Of a stretch of DNA of 7,857 nt, positions 1-6,044 are shown piece after piece. The notes beneath the pieces were generated by a model. The model saw only the letters and a program-made list of their open reading frames with translations, did no database searches and had not been told where the DNA came from. Each line of letters begins with the position of its first letter. Within the stretch, counting starts at the first letter, position 1. Source of the DNA: CAZAMT01 sp964486145 (lineage in GTDB: Bacteria; Bacteroidota; Bacteroidia; Bacteroidales; JAAAOM01); NCBI GenBank assembly GCA_964486145.1, contig CAZAMT010000193.1, positions 1-7,857 on the forward strand. Reading direction: 5' to 3'. The translations under genes were made by a program, and so were the position numbers.

Positions 1-43
1 CCTGAACAGTTATTGCTTCATGATGGGAGAAAACTTAAGTGGA

Positions 44-472
44 CTATGTATTTAGAACTTGTATCGTTTTGATGTTTAATTTTTTTGCTGTTTTATCAAG
101 CTTTTGATCTGCAAGAACCATCGCATCTGCTTTTGATTTTACTGCATAGGCACTTGCCAGTTGAATGCTATCCATCGTTTTTAGCTGGTGATCATTTAAT
201 ATGTCCAGGCAAATATTCTCAACTGACAGATTAAAAGGTATAACCGTAAAAAAAGCCATATCTGTAATGATTCCACGTTTTAAATAATGAAACTGCTCCC
301 GGCTTAGTATTTTTTCATGTAATAATCTTCGTAACGTTGCAATAGATTCTATTAAGGTTATCTGCGAAATATATATTATATCGGCTATTTCAAATATTCC
401 ATCAACAGCCTCACTTCCCGGCTCGTCAATATATCTTTTAATCAGTGCAGAAGTATCAAAAAAATAATTCAT
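44..472 (-). CDS. vapC: VapC-type PIN-domain ribonuclease toxin
   Basis: This 142-residue protein is the predicted toxin of a type II toxin-antitoxin pair. PIN toxins of this class are Mg2+/Mn2+-dependent ribonucleases that cut specific RNAs (often tRNA or rRNA) in the cytoplasm when the antitoxin is lost. The sequence opens with the PIN signature FFDTSALIKRY, and the four usual acidic metal ligands are all in place: D6, E42 (in LIES), D101 (in TMDSIQLASA) and D122 (in VLADQKLD). The length is normal for the family and nothing suggests inactivation. Its ATG overlaps the antitoxin stop by four bases (ATGA), so translation is probably coupled and the toxin depends on the antitoxin promoter. The stop is TAG. 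No terminator is visible in the 43 bases between this stop and the window edge. The family call is firm; the RNA target cannot be read from the sequence. Confidence 0.92.
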   Translation of the reverse strand: MNYFFDTSALIKRYIDEPGSEAVDGIFEIADIIYISQITLIESIATLRRLLHEKILSREQFHYLKRGIITDMAFFTVIPFNLSVENICLDILNDHQLKTMDSIQLASAYAVKSKADAMVLADQKLDKTAKKLNIKTIQVLNT

Positions 473-696
473 TCGCTATCCCGGTATTCCCTAATTTTAG
501 TTGAAACCAGCTCACCCTGCGTTACTTTCACCTTTTTGATGCTGCGTTTCCATCCTTGTTGATTTTCTGTTTCAAACGGGACTATCTTTGCAACCGGCTT
601 TCCTTTTCGTATAACAATATACTCCTCTCCTTCTTCAACTTTGTCTATGTATGACTTTGAATTGTTCCGAAATTCAGTATATTGTAAATATTTCAT
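469..696 (-). CDS. Phd/YefM-family antitoxin
   Basis: This 75-residue protein is the antitoxin partner of the downstream PIN toxin. Phd/YefM antitoxins bind DNA through an N-terminal domain and neutralise the toxin through a flexible C-terminal tail; the complex usually represses its own operon. The family pattern is clear: an N-terminal YTEFRNNSKSYIDKV helix region (residues 6-20), then the beta-hairpin EYIVIRKGKPVAKIVPF (25-41). The tail (about 42-75) is rich in charged residues, as expected for the toxin-binding segment. The start at 696 is the first in-frame ATG and has no Shine-Dalgarno motif, only A-rich sequence. A 22-bp near-palindrome lies 11 bases upstream of it and is the likely operator. 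The pairing of a Phd-type antitoxin with a VapC-type toxin is a common mixed arrangement. Confidence 0.9.
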   Translation of the reverse strand: MKYLQYTEFRNNSKSYIDKVEEGEEYIVIRKGKPVAKIVPFETENQQGWKRSIKKVKVTQGELVSTKIREYRDSE

Positions 697-707
697 TGTT
701 TTGATTG

Positions 708-729
708 TTATGTCATAATTCTGACATAA
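708..729. promoter_or_regulatory. Candidate operator palindrome of the toxin-antitoxin operon
   Basis: The arms TTATGTCA and TGACATAA pair perfectly around a 6-base centre (TAATTC) that itself holds the self-complementary AATT. Over the full 22 bp only one symmetric pair is mismatched. The site lies 11 bases upstream of the antitoxin ATG and overlaps a candidate promoter -7 box. Phd-family antitoxins are known to bind palindromes at this position to repress their own operon, so autoregulation is the natural reading. Binding itself is inferred. Confidence 0.65.
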
Positions 730-757
730 AAATAATATATTTTTTTGGTATTTACAA
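727..757 (-). promoter_or_regulatory. Candidate Bacteroidota-type promoter for the toxin-antitoxin operon
   Basis: On the minus strand TATTTTTA (727-734) matches seven of eight positions of the Bacteroidota -7 consensus TAnnTTTG. A TTG (755-757) lies 20 bases upstream, at about the distance expected for the -33 TTTG element. The -7 box overlaps the edge of the palindrome at 708-729, which would suit repression by steric blocking. The region is very AT-rich, so a chance match is possible. Confidence 0.4.
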
Positions 758-759
758 TT

Positions 760-1728
760 TCATTTCACAATAGCAAATATTTCCTGCTCCGTGTCTAACA
801 GTAAAATCCCATCCGTAAATAGCTGATTGCCCGTGATACCTGTTATTCCCGATAATCGCAGGATCATTCGTTGCATAAAAGGTATTTCTTCAACATAAGC
901 TATGTTTTTTATTGGCATTTGAATCCCTCCAAGAAGTGCAGGGATTTGCACGGATGCAAGGATTGCAGGTACATCGTTTCCCCACAACGTAATTCTGCTT
1001 TTTTCCATAGCTGCACCTTGTGGAACGAGATTTTCCCATTTTTGCCTGATGGTTAGTAAATCATAATCGCCCGGTCCTGTTTGATAAAGCAATTTATGTT
1101 TCTTATTCTGAATTGTTGCAGGCAAAACCACTCTTCTTCCATCAAACTTAAATGTCGAAAAAACTGCCTTTGTTACCAGTAATTCGGGGAATTGCCGGCC
1201 AATGATTATCTTTTTCTCCTGATAATTGATAACTACCCGCCGGTTTTCAATGAGATCAGCCCCCAGAATGCCAATGATCGTTATACCGGAGGTATCTTGT
1301 GATAACCTTTTTACCGGTGAAGGTACCACAAACAGGTTTTGGGCAAGGATGGGGATGGTATCCAGGAAAAACCGAAAACCGGTAACAATCCTGCTGCCAT
1401 TCTCTTCATTTACATTAAATGTATCTGAAGTTTTTTGAAGTATTTCAATCGAATTTTGAAACAGAACAGAATATGGCGCACCCACATCCAAACGCATGTA
1501 ATATTGTTTCGGGGCATCTTTTAGTGAAATTGGAACCAGGATGGCCCCCGATCCTTCATCATTTAACCTTCCATCCATTGATTCCCGGAAAAAAGGTATT
1601 GTAATCAACTCCTCTGTATAGTTGAGTTGATTAGGCGGAGGTTGAAATTTCGCCTTTATATAAACATAAGCACCAATGCTGCTAAAAGCAAGAAAAAGAA
1701 GAAAAATAAATATGATTCGCCTGGTCAT
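760..1728 (-). CDS. Membrane-anchored two-lobed aspartic-protease-like protein with altered active-site motifs
   Basis: I recognise no named gene, but the 322-residue product looks like a duplicated aspartic-protease fold. Residues 5-24 form one hydrophobic segment after a basic start (MTRR), so the protein is probably a signal-anchored periplasmic protein. Lobe 1 carries YYMRLDVGAPYSVLF (76-90), where DTG-class proteases have a D-T/S-G triad, followed by the family's closing strand motif GILGADLIENRRVVINY (153-169). Lobe 2 repeats the pattern in weaker form: LLYQTGPGDYDLLT (213-226), then GITGNQLFTDGILLLDT (297-313). Thus one Asp remains (D81), its Thr is Val, and the second Asp is Gln (Q216). 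Pepsin-like enzymes need one Asp from each lobe, so this protein may be inactive, a binding protein, or a protease with changed chemistry. The start is the only ATG that includes the hydrophobic segment. Neighbours give no clear functional link. Confidence 0.65.
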   Translation of the reverse strand: MTRRIIFIFLLFLAFSSIGAYVYIKAKFQPPPNQLNYTEELITIPFFRESMDGRLNDEGSGAILVPISLKDAPKQYYMRLDVGAPYSVLFQNSIEILQKTSDTFNVNEENGSRIVTGFRFFLDTIPILAQNLFVVPSPVKRLSQDTSGITIIGILGADLIENRRVVINYQEKKIIIGRQFPELLVTKAVFSTFKFDGRRVVLPATIQNKKHKLLYQTGPGDYDLLTIRQKWENLVPQGAAMEKSRITLWGNDVPAILASVQIPALLGGIQMPIKNIAYVEEIPFMQRMILRLSGITGITGNQLFTDGILLLDTEQEIFAIVK

Positions 1729-1776
1729 GGACTACAGTATTCGATAATACCAGGTAACATCATTATTACTAAATTG

Positions 1777-1789
1777 TTTGCCTGGCAAA
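1777..1789. repeat. Short palindrome just after the SDR gene stop
   Basis: TTTGCC and GGCAAA flank a single central T, four bases past the TAA of the upstream gene. No T-run follows on the minus strand and the centre is too tight for a stable RNA hairpin, so I do not call a terminator. It could be a protein-binding site in the 65-bp gap before the protease-like gene, or chance. Confidence 0.25.
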
Positions 1790-1793
1790 TAGT

Positions 1794-2786
1794 TTATGAG
1801 CCTGCATATGCATCAATAATTTTGTCCATCAGTTCATTTGTCTCCGGATTTACAACCATTCGCTTTGGATCTGCTTCAAACCATTCAACAGTTTTCTTGA
1901 TACCCACCTTATACGGAATGGTAGCTTTGAATTCCGGAACAAAGGTTTTGATTTTTGTATTATCAAAAATAACACTATGGGCTTTATCTCCCAGCAAATT
2001 ACCTTCCTGGAATGGATCAAACCGGGCAATAAAATCAGAAGGAATATGGATGATGTTGGCTTTTGCATTTGCAGCTTCTGCCGTTGTTTCATAAATTTGA
2101 TCCCAGGTAAGTAACTCATCTGAAGTGATATGAAAACCATGCCCGATGGCTTGCTGATGGTCCATCAATCCAAAAAAACCTTTGGCAAAATCCGTTGCAT
2201 GCATAATGGTCCAAATGGATGTACCGTCGCCGTGAACAATAACTTTTTTGCCTTTTTTCATCCGGTCAATGATGGTATACTCAGTCCAGCCGCCAATCGC
2301 CACTGGAATTACCGTATCATATGTCAATGAAGGCCGTACAATGGTAACAGGAAAACCATCTTCACGATATGCTTTGTTAAGTAAATTCTCACATGCAATT
2401 TTATCTCTTGAATATTGCCAGAACGGGTTATGCAACGGCGTTGATTCTGTTATCACAGGGTGTGATACCGGTTTCTGATAGCATGAAGCTGAACTGATAA
2501 AGATATACTGATTGGTTTTTCCTCTAAAAAGATCAATGTCCCGTTGTACCTCTATCGGTGTAAATGCAATCCAGTTTACAACCACGTCCCATGAAAGACC
2601 TTCCAGTGCTTTTTTTACCTGTTCAGGATCATTTACATCGGCAACAATACTTTTTGCACCATCAATTTCAACCTTGCGCTGGCCGCGGTTGAGTAAATAC
2701 AAATCAATACCGTTTTGAACGGCAAGACGGCTTACTTCCGTGCTGATATTTCCGGTTCCTCCAATGAATAAAGCTTTGATTCGCAT
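1794..2786 (-). CDS. NAD(P)-dependent epimerase/dehydratase-like protein (extended/atypical SDR)
   Basis: This 330-residue cytoplasmic protein has the short-chain dehydrogenase/reductase Rossmann fold. The dinucleotide-binding loop is IGGTGNIS (residues 8-15). The strand-end motif VVNWIAF lies at 69-75, a Ser-rich motif FISSASCYQ at 96-104, and the catalytic pair Y125-x-x-x-K129 sits in YSRDK. A VRPSLTY segment (150-156) and GDGTSIWTIMHATDFA (186-201) match the substrate-side motifs of extended SDRs that act on nucleotide sugars. The residue that is usually Arg in the latter motif is Trp, which places it nearer the atypical, CSP41-like or reductase-like members. Substrate is therefore open. 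It follows galU with an 86-bp gap and could act on the UDP-sugar made there, which is an inference from order only. The GGTG loop, Tyr and Lys are all intact, so it should be a working enzyme. It has no signal peptide. Confidence 0.82.
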   Translation of the reverse strand: MRIKALFIGGTGNISTEVSRLAVQNGIDLYLLNRGQRKVEIDGAKSIVADVNDPEQVKKALEGLSWDVVVNWIAFTPIEVQRDIDLFRGKTNQYIFISSASCYQKPVSHPVITESTPLHNPFWQYSRDKIACENLLNKAYREDGFPVTIVRPSLTYDTVIPVAIGGWTEYTIIDRMKKGKKVIVHGDGTSIWTIMHATDFAKGFFGLMDHQQAIGHGFHITSDELLTWDQIYETTAEAANAKANIIHIPSDFIARFDPFQEGNLLGDKAHSVIFDNTKIKTFVPEFKATIPYKVGIKKTVEWFEADPKRMVVNPETNELMDKIIDAYAGS

Positions 2787-2815
2787 AATGTTATTGTTCG
2801 TATTTATAATAAATT

Positions 2816-2827
2816 ATTCTATAGAAT
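2816..2827. promoter_or_regulatory. 12-bp perfect palindrome upstream of the SDR gene
   Basis: ATTCTATAGAAT is a perfect palindrome 29 bases before the SDR start codon. It lies in the 86-bp gap after galU, next to a pair of 8-bp direct repeats. Its position would suit a regulator site or an overlapping promoter element. AT-rich palindromes of this length also arise by chance. Confidence 0.3.
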
Positions 2828-2830
2828 TGA

Positions 2831-2848
2831 TATATGACTGTATATGAC
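2831..2848. repeat. Two TATATGAC direct repeats with a 10-bp period
   Basis: TATATGAC occurs at 2831-2838 and again at 2841-2848. The repeats start exactly ten bases apart, about one helical turn, so a protein could contact both on the same face of the DNA. They lie in the gap between galU and the SDR gene. No function is known. Confidence 0.35.
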
Positions 2849-2863
2849 CAGGTTTTAACCCGG
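2848..2863 (-). other. Small hairpin in the 3' leader-out of galU
   Basis: On the minus-strand transcript CCGGGU and ACCUGG can pair (one G-U) around a four-base loop, starting nine bases after the galU stop. No U-run follows, so it is not a convincing intrinsic terminator. It could protect the galU 3' end or partly separate galU from the SDR gene. Confidence 0.3.
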
Positions 2864-2872
2864 GGCCATTCC

Positions 2873-3739
2873 TTATTTCACGATATCTTTCAAAAATTCT
2901 TTAAATGGTTCAGCAAATTCGGGACGTTTCAGGGCGAATTCCACAGTTGTTTTCAAAAAATCCAGTTTATTCCCGATATCATAACGTTTTCCTTCAATTG
3001 TAACAGAAACAATGTTATCGTGTTTCATCATCAGACGTAATGCATCTGTGAGCTGAATTTCATTTCCTTTTCCACGCTCGGTCTTGTCAATCGCATCAAA
3101 TATTTCAGGGGTTAAAATATACCTGCCGGCAATAGCAAGGTTTGATGGGGCTTTATCAACATCCGGCTTTTCGATCAACGCGTTTACCTGCATTAACTTA
3201 CCGCTAATCCTGTCACCTCCAACGATGCCATACCTGGATACCTTATCATGTGGGACAGTTTCAACGGCAATAATGGTTTGCCTGTATTGTTCGAACGTAT
3301 CAATCATCTGTTGCGTAACAGGAATCACAGAATCTATGATGGTATCACCCAGCAAAACAGCAAAAGGTTCCTGTCCACAATGATCCCGTGCGTAGCTGAT
3401 AGCATCACCCAATCCGTTAAGCTCTTTCTGGCGTATATAGTGTATATTGGCCATATCTTCGATGTGTCTTACCTGGTTGTAAAGCACTTCATCTTCTTTT
3501 TCCTGGATTCTGGATTCAAGCTCAAAATTCCGGTCAAAATGATCTTCAATGGATCGTTTGCCACGACCGGTGATGATTAAAATATCTTCAATACCTGAAT
3601 CCACGCATTCCTGCACTACAAACTGAATGGTAGGCGTATCGATGATGGGCAGCATTTCCTTGGGTTGGGCTTTTGTAGCAGGTAAAAACCTGGTTCCGAA
3701 TCCTGCGGCAGGTATCACCGCTTTTTTTACAGTATTCAT
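2873..3739 (-). CDS. galU: UTP-glucose-1-phosphate uridylyltransferase
   Basis: GalU makes UDP-glucose and pyrophosphate from UTP and glucose-1-phosphate in the cytoplasm, feeding cell-envelope and polysaccharide synthesis. The 288-residue protein is of normal length and carries the full set of family motifs. These are the nucleotide-binding PAAGFGTRFLPATKAQPKEM (residues 10-29), LLGDTII (129-135) with the metal-binding Asp132, the sugar-phosphate-contacting EKP (190-192), GRYIL (205-209), RGKGNEIQLTDA (222-233), and YDIGNKLD (253-260). The start codon is only 6 bases after the stop of the upstream GHMP kinase, so the two are almost certainly co-transcribed. That pairing raises the possibility that it accepts the kinase product (perhaps glucuronate-1-phosphate) as well as, or instead of, glucose-1-phosphate. 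The family call is secure; the changed substrate range is an inference. Confidence 0.95.
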   Translation of the reverse strand: MNTVKKAVIPAAGFGTRFLPATKAQPKEMLPIIDTPTIQFVVQECVDSGIEDILIITGRGKRSIEDHFDRNFELESRIQEKEDEVLYNQVRHIEDMANIHYIRQKELNGLGDAISYARDHCGQEPFAVLLGDTIIDSVIPVTQQMIDTFEQYRQTIIAVETVPHDKVSRYGIVGGDRISGKLMQVNALIEKPDVDKAPSNLAIAGRYILTPEIFDAIDKTERGKGNEIQLTDALRLMMKHDNIVSVTIEGKRYDIGNKLDFLKTTVEFALKRPEFAEPFKEFLKDIVK

Positions 3740-3745
3740 AGACGA

Positions 3746-4741
3746 TTAGATTATATAAGGTTTGATTACTCTTGCATTGATGTTTTTAAGATTCACTATT
3801 AGCTTCCGAAGCATCTCATCATCATCGTACATGCCAATGATGGCGCCCCCTGAACCGGAAAATTTGGCCGATGCCCCGCAATCGCGTGCAACTTTAACCA
3901 TTTCCATGTTACTTTCCGATATATTCATAATTTTGCAGCGTAAATCAAAATTTTTATTGATAAGCTTTGATAACGCAGTAAAATCTTTCTTTTGAATGGC
4001 TTCTTTTCCTTCATCAGCAAGAATGGCTATCTCTGTCAGTGTATTTACGGTTACTGCATCACCTGATTCAAAACGCTCCCTGATATTGTTTAAAACCGTT
4101 CCTGATACTTTTCCAAGTTCGGTTTTATAGGCTAGGTACAGTTTGGGTAAATGTGTGGGTTCCAGGGGTGTGTAAATGCCATATCCCTTATCTTTCATCT
4201 GCTCCTCATTAAAATCCATGTGGACGCACCCTTCATAGGCTTGTATAACCCTGTCCTGAAGACCAGCGTTAATTCCAAGTTCCTCATTTTCTGCTGCGAG
4301 AACAAGACTGGGAAGGTATTCCTGGGGAATTTCAACATTGTAAAACTGCATCAATGCCCTCATGGTGGCTGTAACAATAGCGCTGGATCCGGCCAGACCA
4401 ACCTGCCGTGGAATGGATGACTGATAGCGGATCGTAAAATTTTTGTTGCTTAATTTATAAGCATTCATTTCACAATATTCGGCAAATTTTTTAATAGCTG
4501 CTTTCACCAAACGGGTTCCACCATAATATCCGGTTAATTTTACAGAATCGACAAGCTGGTAAATGTTACGAAACTTGTTGGAATCCACTGCCTGTTCTTC
4601 GATAACGAGTTCGGGGGTTTCATACACCGATACCCGTGCACCGAAATTGCGAATGATGATTGAAATTGTTTTACCATAGTAGCCATCCGAAGGGTTTCCG
4701 AGTAAACCAGCCCTCGCGAAGGCCCGAGATTCGATGATCAT
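3746..4741 (-). CDS. GHMP-family sugar kinase, resembling glucuronokinase
   Basis: This 331-residue cytoplasmic protein has all three GHMP kinase motifs. Motif 1 is near the N terminus (RAGLLGNPSD, residues 10-19), motif 2 is the phosphate-binding loop PRQVGLAGSSAI (111-122), and motif 3 is KFSGSGGAIIG (293-303). Between them LQDRVIQAYEG (161-171) supplies the likely catalytic Asp163. The opening segment RAFARAGLLGNPSDGYYGKTIS, the PRQVGLAGSSAIV loop and the GIYTPLEP stretch near 188-195 recall plant glucuronokinase, which makes glucuronate-1-phosphate from glucuronate and ATP. This is recognition from memory, not an alignment. galU starts 6 bases downstream, which fits a kinase supplying a sugar-1-phosphate to a uridylyltransferase. 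Alternatives include other anomeric sugar kinases. The ATG at 4741 is preceded by A-rich sequence without a Shine-Dalgarno motif. An earlier ATG at about 4750 is out of frame. Confidence 0.85.
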   Translation of the reverse strand: MIIESRAFARAGLLGNPSDGYYGKTISIIIRNFGARVSVYETPELVIEEQAVDSNKFRNIYQLVDSVKLTGYYGGTRLVKAAIKKFAEYCEMNAYKLSNKNFTIRYQSSIPRQVGLAGSSAIVTATMRALMQFYNVEIPQEYLPSLVLAAENEELGINAGLQDRVIQAYEGCVHMDFNEEQMKDKGYGIYTPLEPTHLPKLYLAYKTELGKVSGTVLNNIRERFESGDAVTVNTLTEIAILADEGKEAIQKKDFTALSKLINKNFDLRCKIMNISESNMEMVKVARDCGASAKFSGSGGAIIGMYDDDEMLRKLIVNLKNINARVIKPYII

Positions 4742-4889
4742 GGTTGCATTTTTATGATTTCATGCGAATATACCAAAGAAATATTGAATGTGAATATCTT
4801 TTACGGAAAGTGGTCAGAAGCTGTGATGTATTGCTGCTATTTGTAAGTTTTCGAATGTTTTACCGTATGAATCATATCATGCATGATAG
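4742..4889. other. Intergenic gap before the kinase-galU module
   Basis: This 148-bp gap separates the exported hydrolase from the kinase gene and is the likely place for the promoter of the kinase-galU transcript. I see no convincing -33/-7 pair. The nearest candidate is TTTCTTTG on the minus strand (4774-4781), one mismatch from TAnnTTTG, but no TTTG lies at the right distance upstream. There is no small ORF, tRNA or clear terminator. Confidence 0.4.
4875..4888. repeat. 14-bp perfect palindrome one base after the nucleoside hydrolase stop
   Basis: TATCATGCATGATA is perfectly self-complementary and begins one base past the TGA of the upstream gene. As RNA it would give only a five-base-pair stem and no U-run follows, so it is a poor terminator. 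It may be a protein-binding site upstream of the kinase gene, or chance. Confidence 0.3.
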
Positions 4890-5879
4890 TCAAAAATTAC
4901 CCAACATTAAATTTCCTATCAATTCTTCGATTTTCGCCGGTTCTTCCGTTAGTACCAGATATGATTGGTTGGTTGGCTCCCCTTCAATCCATCGATTGTC
5001 TCCATTCGGATCAACTTCACAGTAGCCACCGTTCACCTTATCCCAATATTTTCCTACACCACCTCTCACTGCGTACAACACAGCCGTTTGGTCATAAGTA
5101 GAATTATCGAATATTTTACCCTGAAAGTATTGTTTCATCCAGGGTGCATGTTTACTGAAATGGTAGAACCCGATGTACAAGGGATGACCAGGATCAAGCT
5201 CATTAAAAACTTCCCCGGTTTTTATCTTTACGCCAATTTCAAAGCCTGAAAATACAACCGGGACTTCCAGGTTTTCCACGACAAATTTTGTCACTCCGGG
5301 CATGCCACCATCGAAATTCCATTCTCCGTCACCCCCAGGAAATTTACCCCCCATTATTACAAACTCCTTTACTTTGGCATTGATCAATTCATTACCATTC
5401 AAGTCCGAATATTTGTCTGGTTTCGATTTAATGAGGTTCATGATATTTGCCAGAGGTCCTACCGTAACTATTTTAACGCTTTTATGCTCACTTTCCGAAA
5501 GTATTTTCCGGTACAATGAGGTGGCTTCCATTGCATCTTCATTTGTTAGTTTATATGGTAATTTATCTGCAATGGGTTTAGTGTAATTCCAGTCCGCTTC
5601 ATGCCATCCTTCAGTTTTCCTAATTCCAAGAGGGATATCAGGATTATTGTAAAATCGGTTAACAGCATCTATTGCGGGAATGACATGTTTTTCAGCAGAC
5701 CAGCTCATTACTGCAAGTATTTCACACGCTCCTTTGTTTTCAAGATGGTGAAGCATGGCCAGGGCACCTAAGTCATCAGCATCACCACCAAAGTCGGTGT
5801 CAAATATGATTTTTACCTGGGCATTTGCGATGAACAACTGAATAAAACTAAAACAGATTACGATGGTTAAATTTTTCAT
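4890..5879 (-). CDS. Secreted nucleoside-hydrolase-family protein
   Basis: This 329-residue protein belongs to the inosine/uridine-preferring nucleoside hydrolase superfamily, whose members split N-glycosidic bonds of ribosides using a Ca2+-bound water. Residues 1-20 form a signal peptide ending IANA, with cleavage likely before Q21, so it is exported, probably to the periplasm. The Ca2+-binding Asp cluster is DTDFGGDADDLGAL (27-40), a spaced-out form of the usual DTDxGxDD. TVGPLANI (139-146), FVIMGG (173-178), WNFDGG (187-192) and YDQTAVLYAV (262-271) are the other conserved blocks. In the last block the canonical HD of well-studied nucleoside hydrolases is Y262-D263, so the general-acid His is absent at this place. 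The substrate may therefore differ from ordinary nucleosides. It follows the DraG-family lipoprotein gene by 165 bp, and both genes begin MKNL after a similar A-rich leader. Confidence 0.85.
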   Translation of the reverse strand: MKNLTIVICFSFIQLFIANAQVKIIFDTDFGGDADDLGALAMLHHLENKGACEILAVMSWSAEKHVIPAIDAVNRFYNNPDIPLGIRKTEGWHEADWNYTKPIADKLPYKLTNEDAMEATSLYRKILSESEHKSVKIVTVGPLANIMNLIKSKPDKYSDLNGNELINAKVKEFVIMGGKFPGGDGEWNFDGGMPGVTKFVVENLEVPVVFSGFEIGVKIKTGEVFNELDPGHPLYIGFYHFSKHAPWMKQYFQGKIFDNSTYDQTAVLYAVRGGVGKYWDKVNGGYCEVDPNGDNRWIEGEPTNQSYLVLTEEPAKIEELIGNLMLGNF

Positions 5880-6044
5880 TTCTTTTTACAATTAAACAAT
5901 TCCATGCGGTAAATGCAAATTCCAGTAAATGTTGTCAGTTGGTTGCGACTTATATTTTTTTGTTTCCTTCACTTTTCTTGTTGCTTGTCATTTATAAGCT
6001 AAGTTGAGCGATACGAACGAAGTGAAGTAGCGCTTTAGTTAGCG
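5880..6044. other. Intergenic gap between the two exported hydrolase genes
   Basis: This 165-bp gap holds no ORF I can support. The part nearest the nucleoside hydrolase is AT-rich and includes the leader TTAATTGTAAA, which resembles the leader of the DraG-family gene. The other end, at about 6004-6044, is less AT-rich and contains a TTGAGCG copy and the weak inverted pair CGCT/AGCG at 6031-6044. No clear promoter or terminator is visible. Confidence 0.4.

Noticed and set aside
44..696. Toxin-antitoxin pair as part of a defence island
   Set aside because: No other defence gene is present in the window and the neighbours are metabolic or envelope genes, so an ordinary stand-alone toxin-antitoxin operon explains it.
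1627..2094. Plus-strand open frame of 155 codons
   Set aside because: It runs antisense across the end of the SDR gene, the gap and the start of the protease-like gene. Its product is low-complexity and Lys-rich at the start and has no recognisable domain, so it is a shadow.
1850..2140. Minus-strand open frame of 96 codons in another frame of the SDR gene
   Set aside because: The SDR frame through this stretch is intact and carries its conserved C-terminal blocks, so this is neither a frameshift nor a separate gene.
3248..3580. Plus-strand open frame of 110 codons inside galU
   Set aside because: Fully antisense to a clear galU reading frame, with no motif or start context of its own.
4774..4781. 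TTTCTTTG as a -7 promoter box for the kinase gene
   Set aside because: One mismatch from TAnnTTTG, but there is no TTTG or TTG at a suitable distance upstream, so I do not call a promoter.
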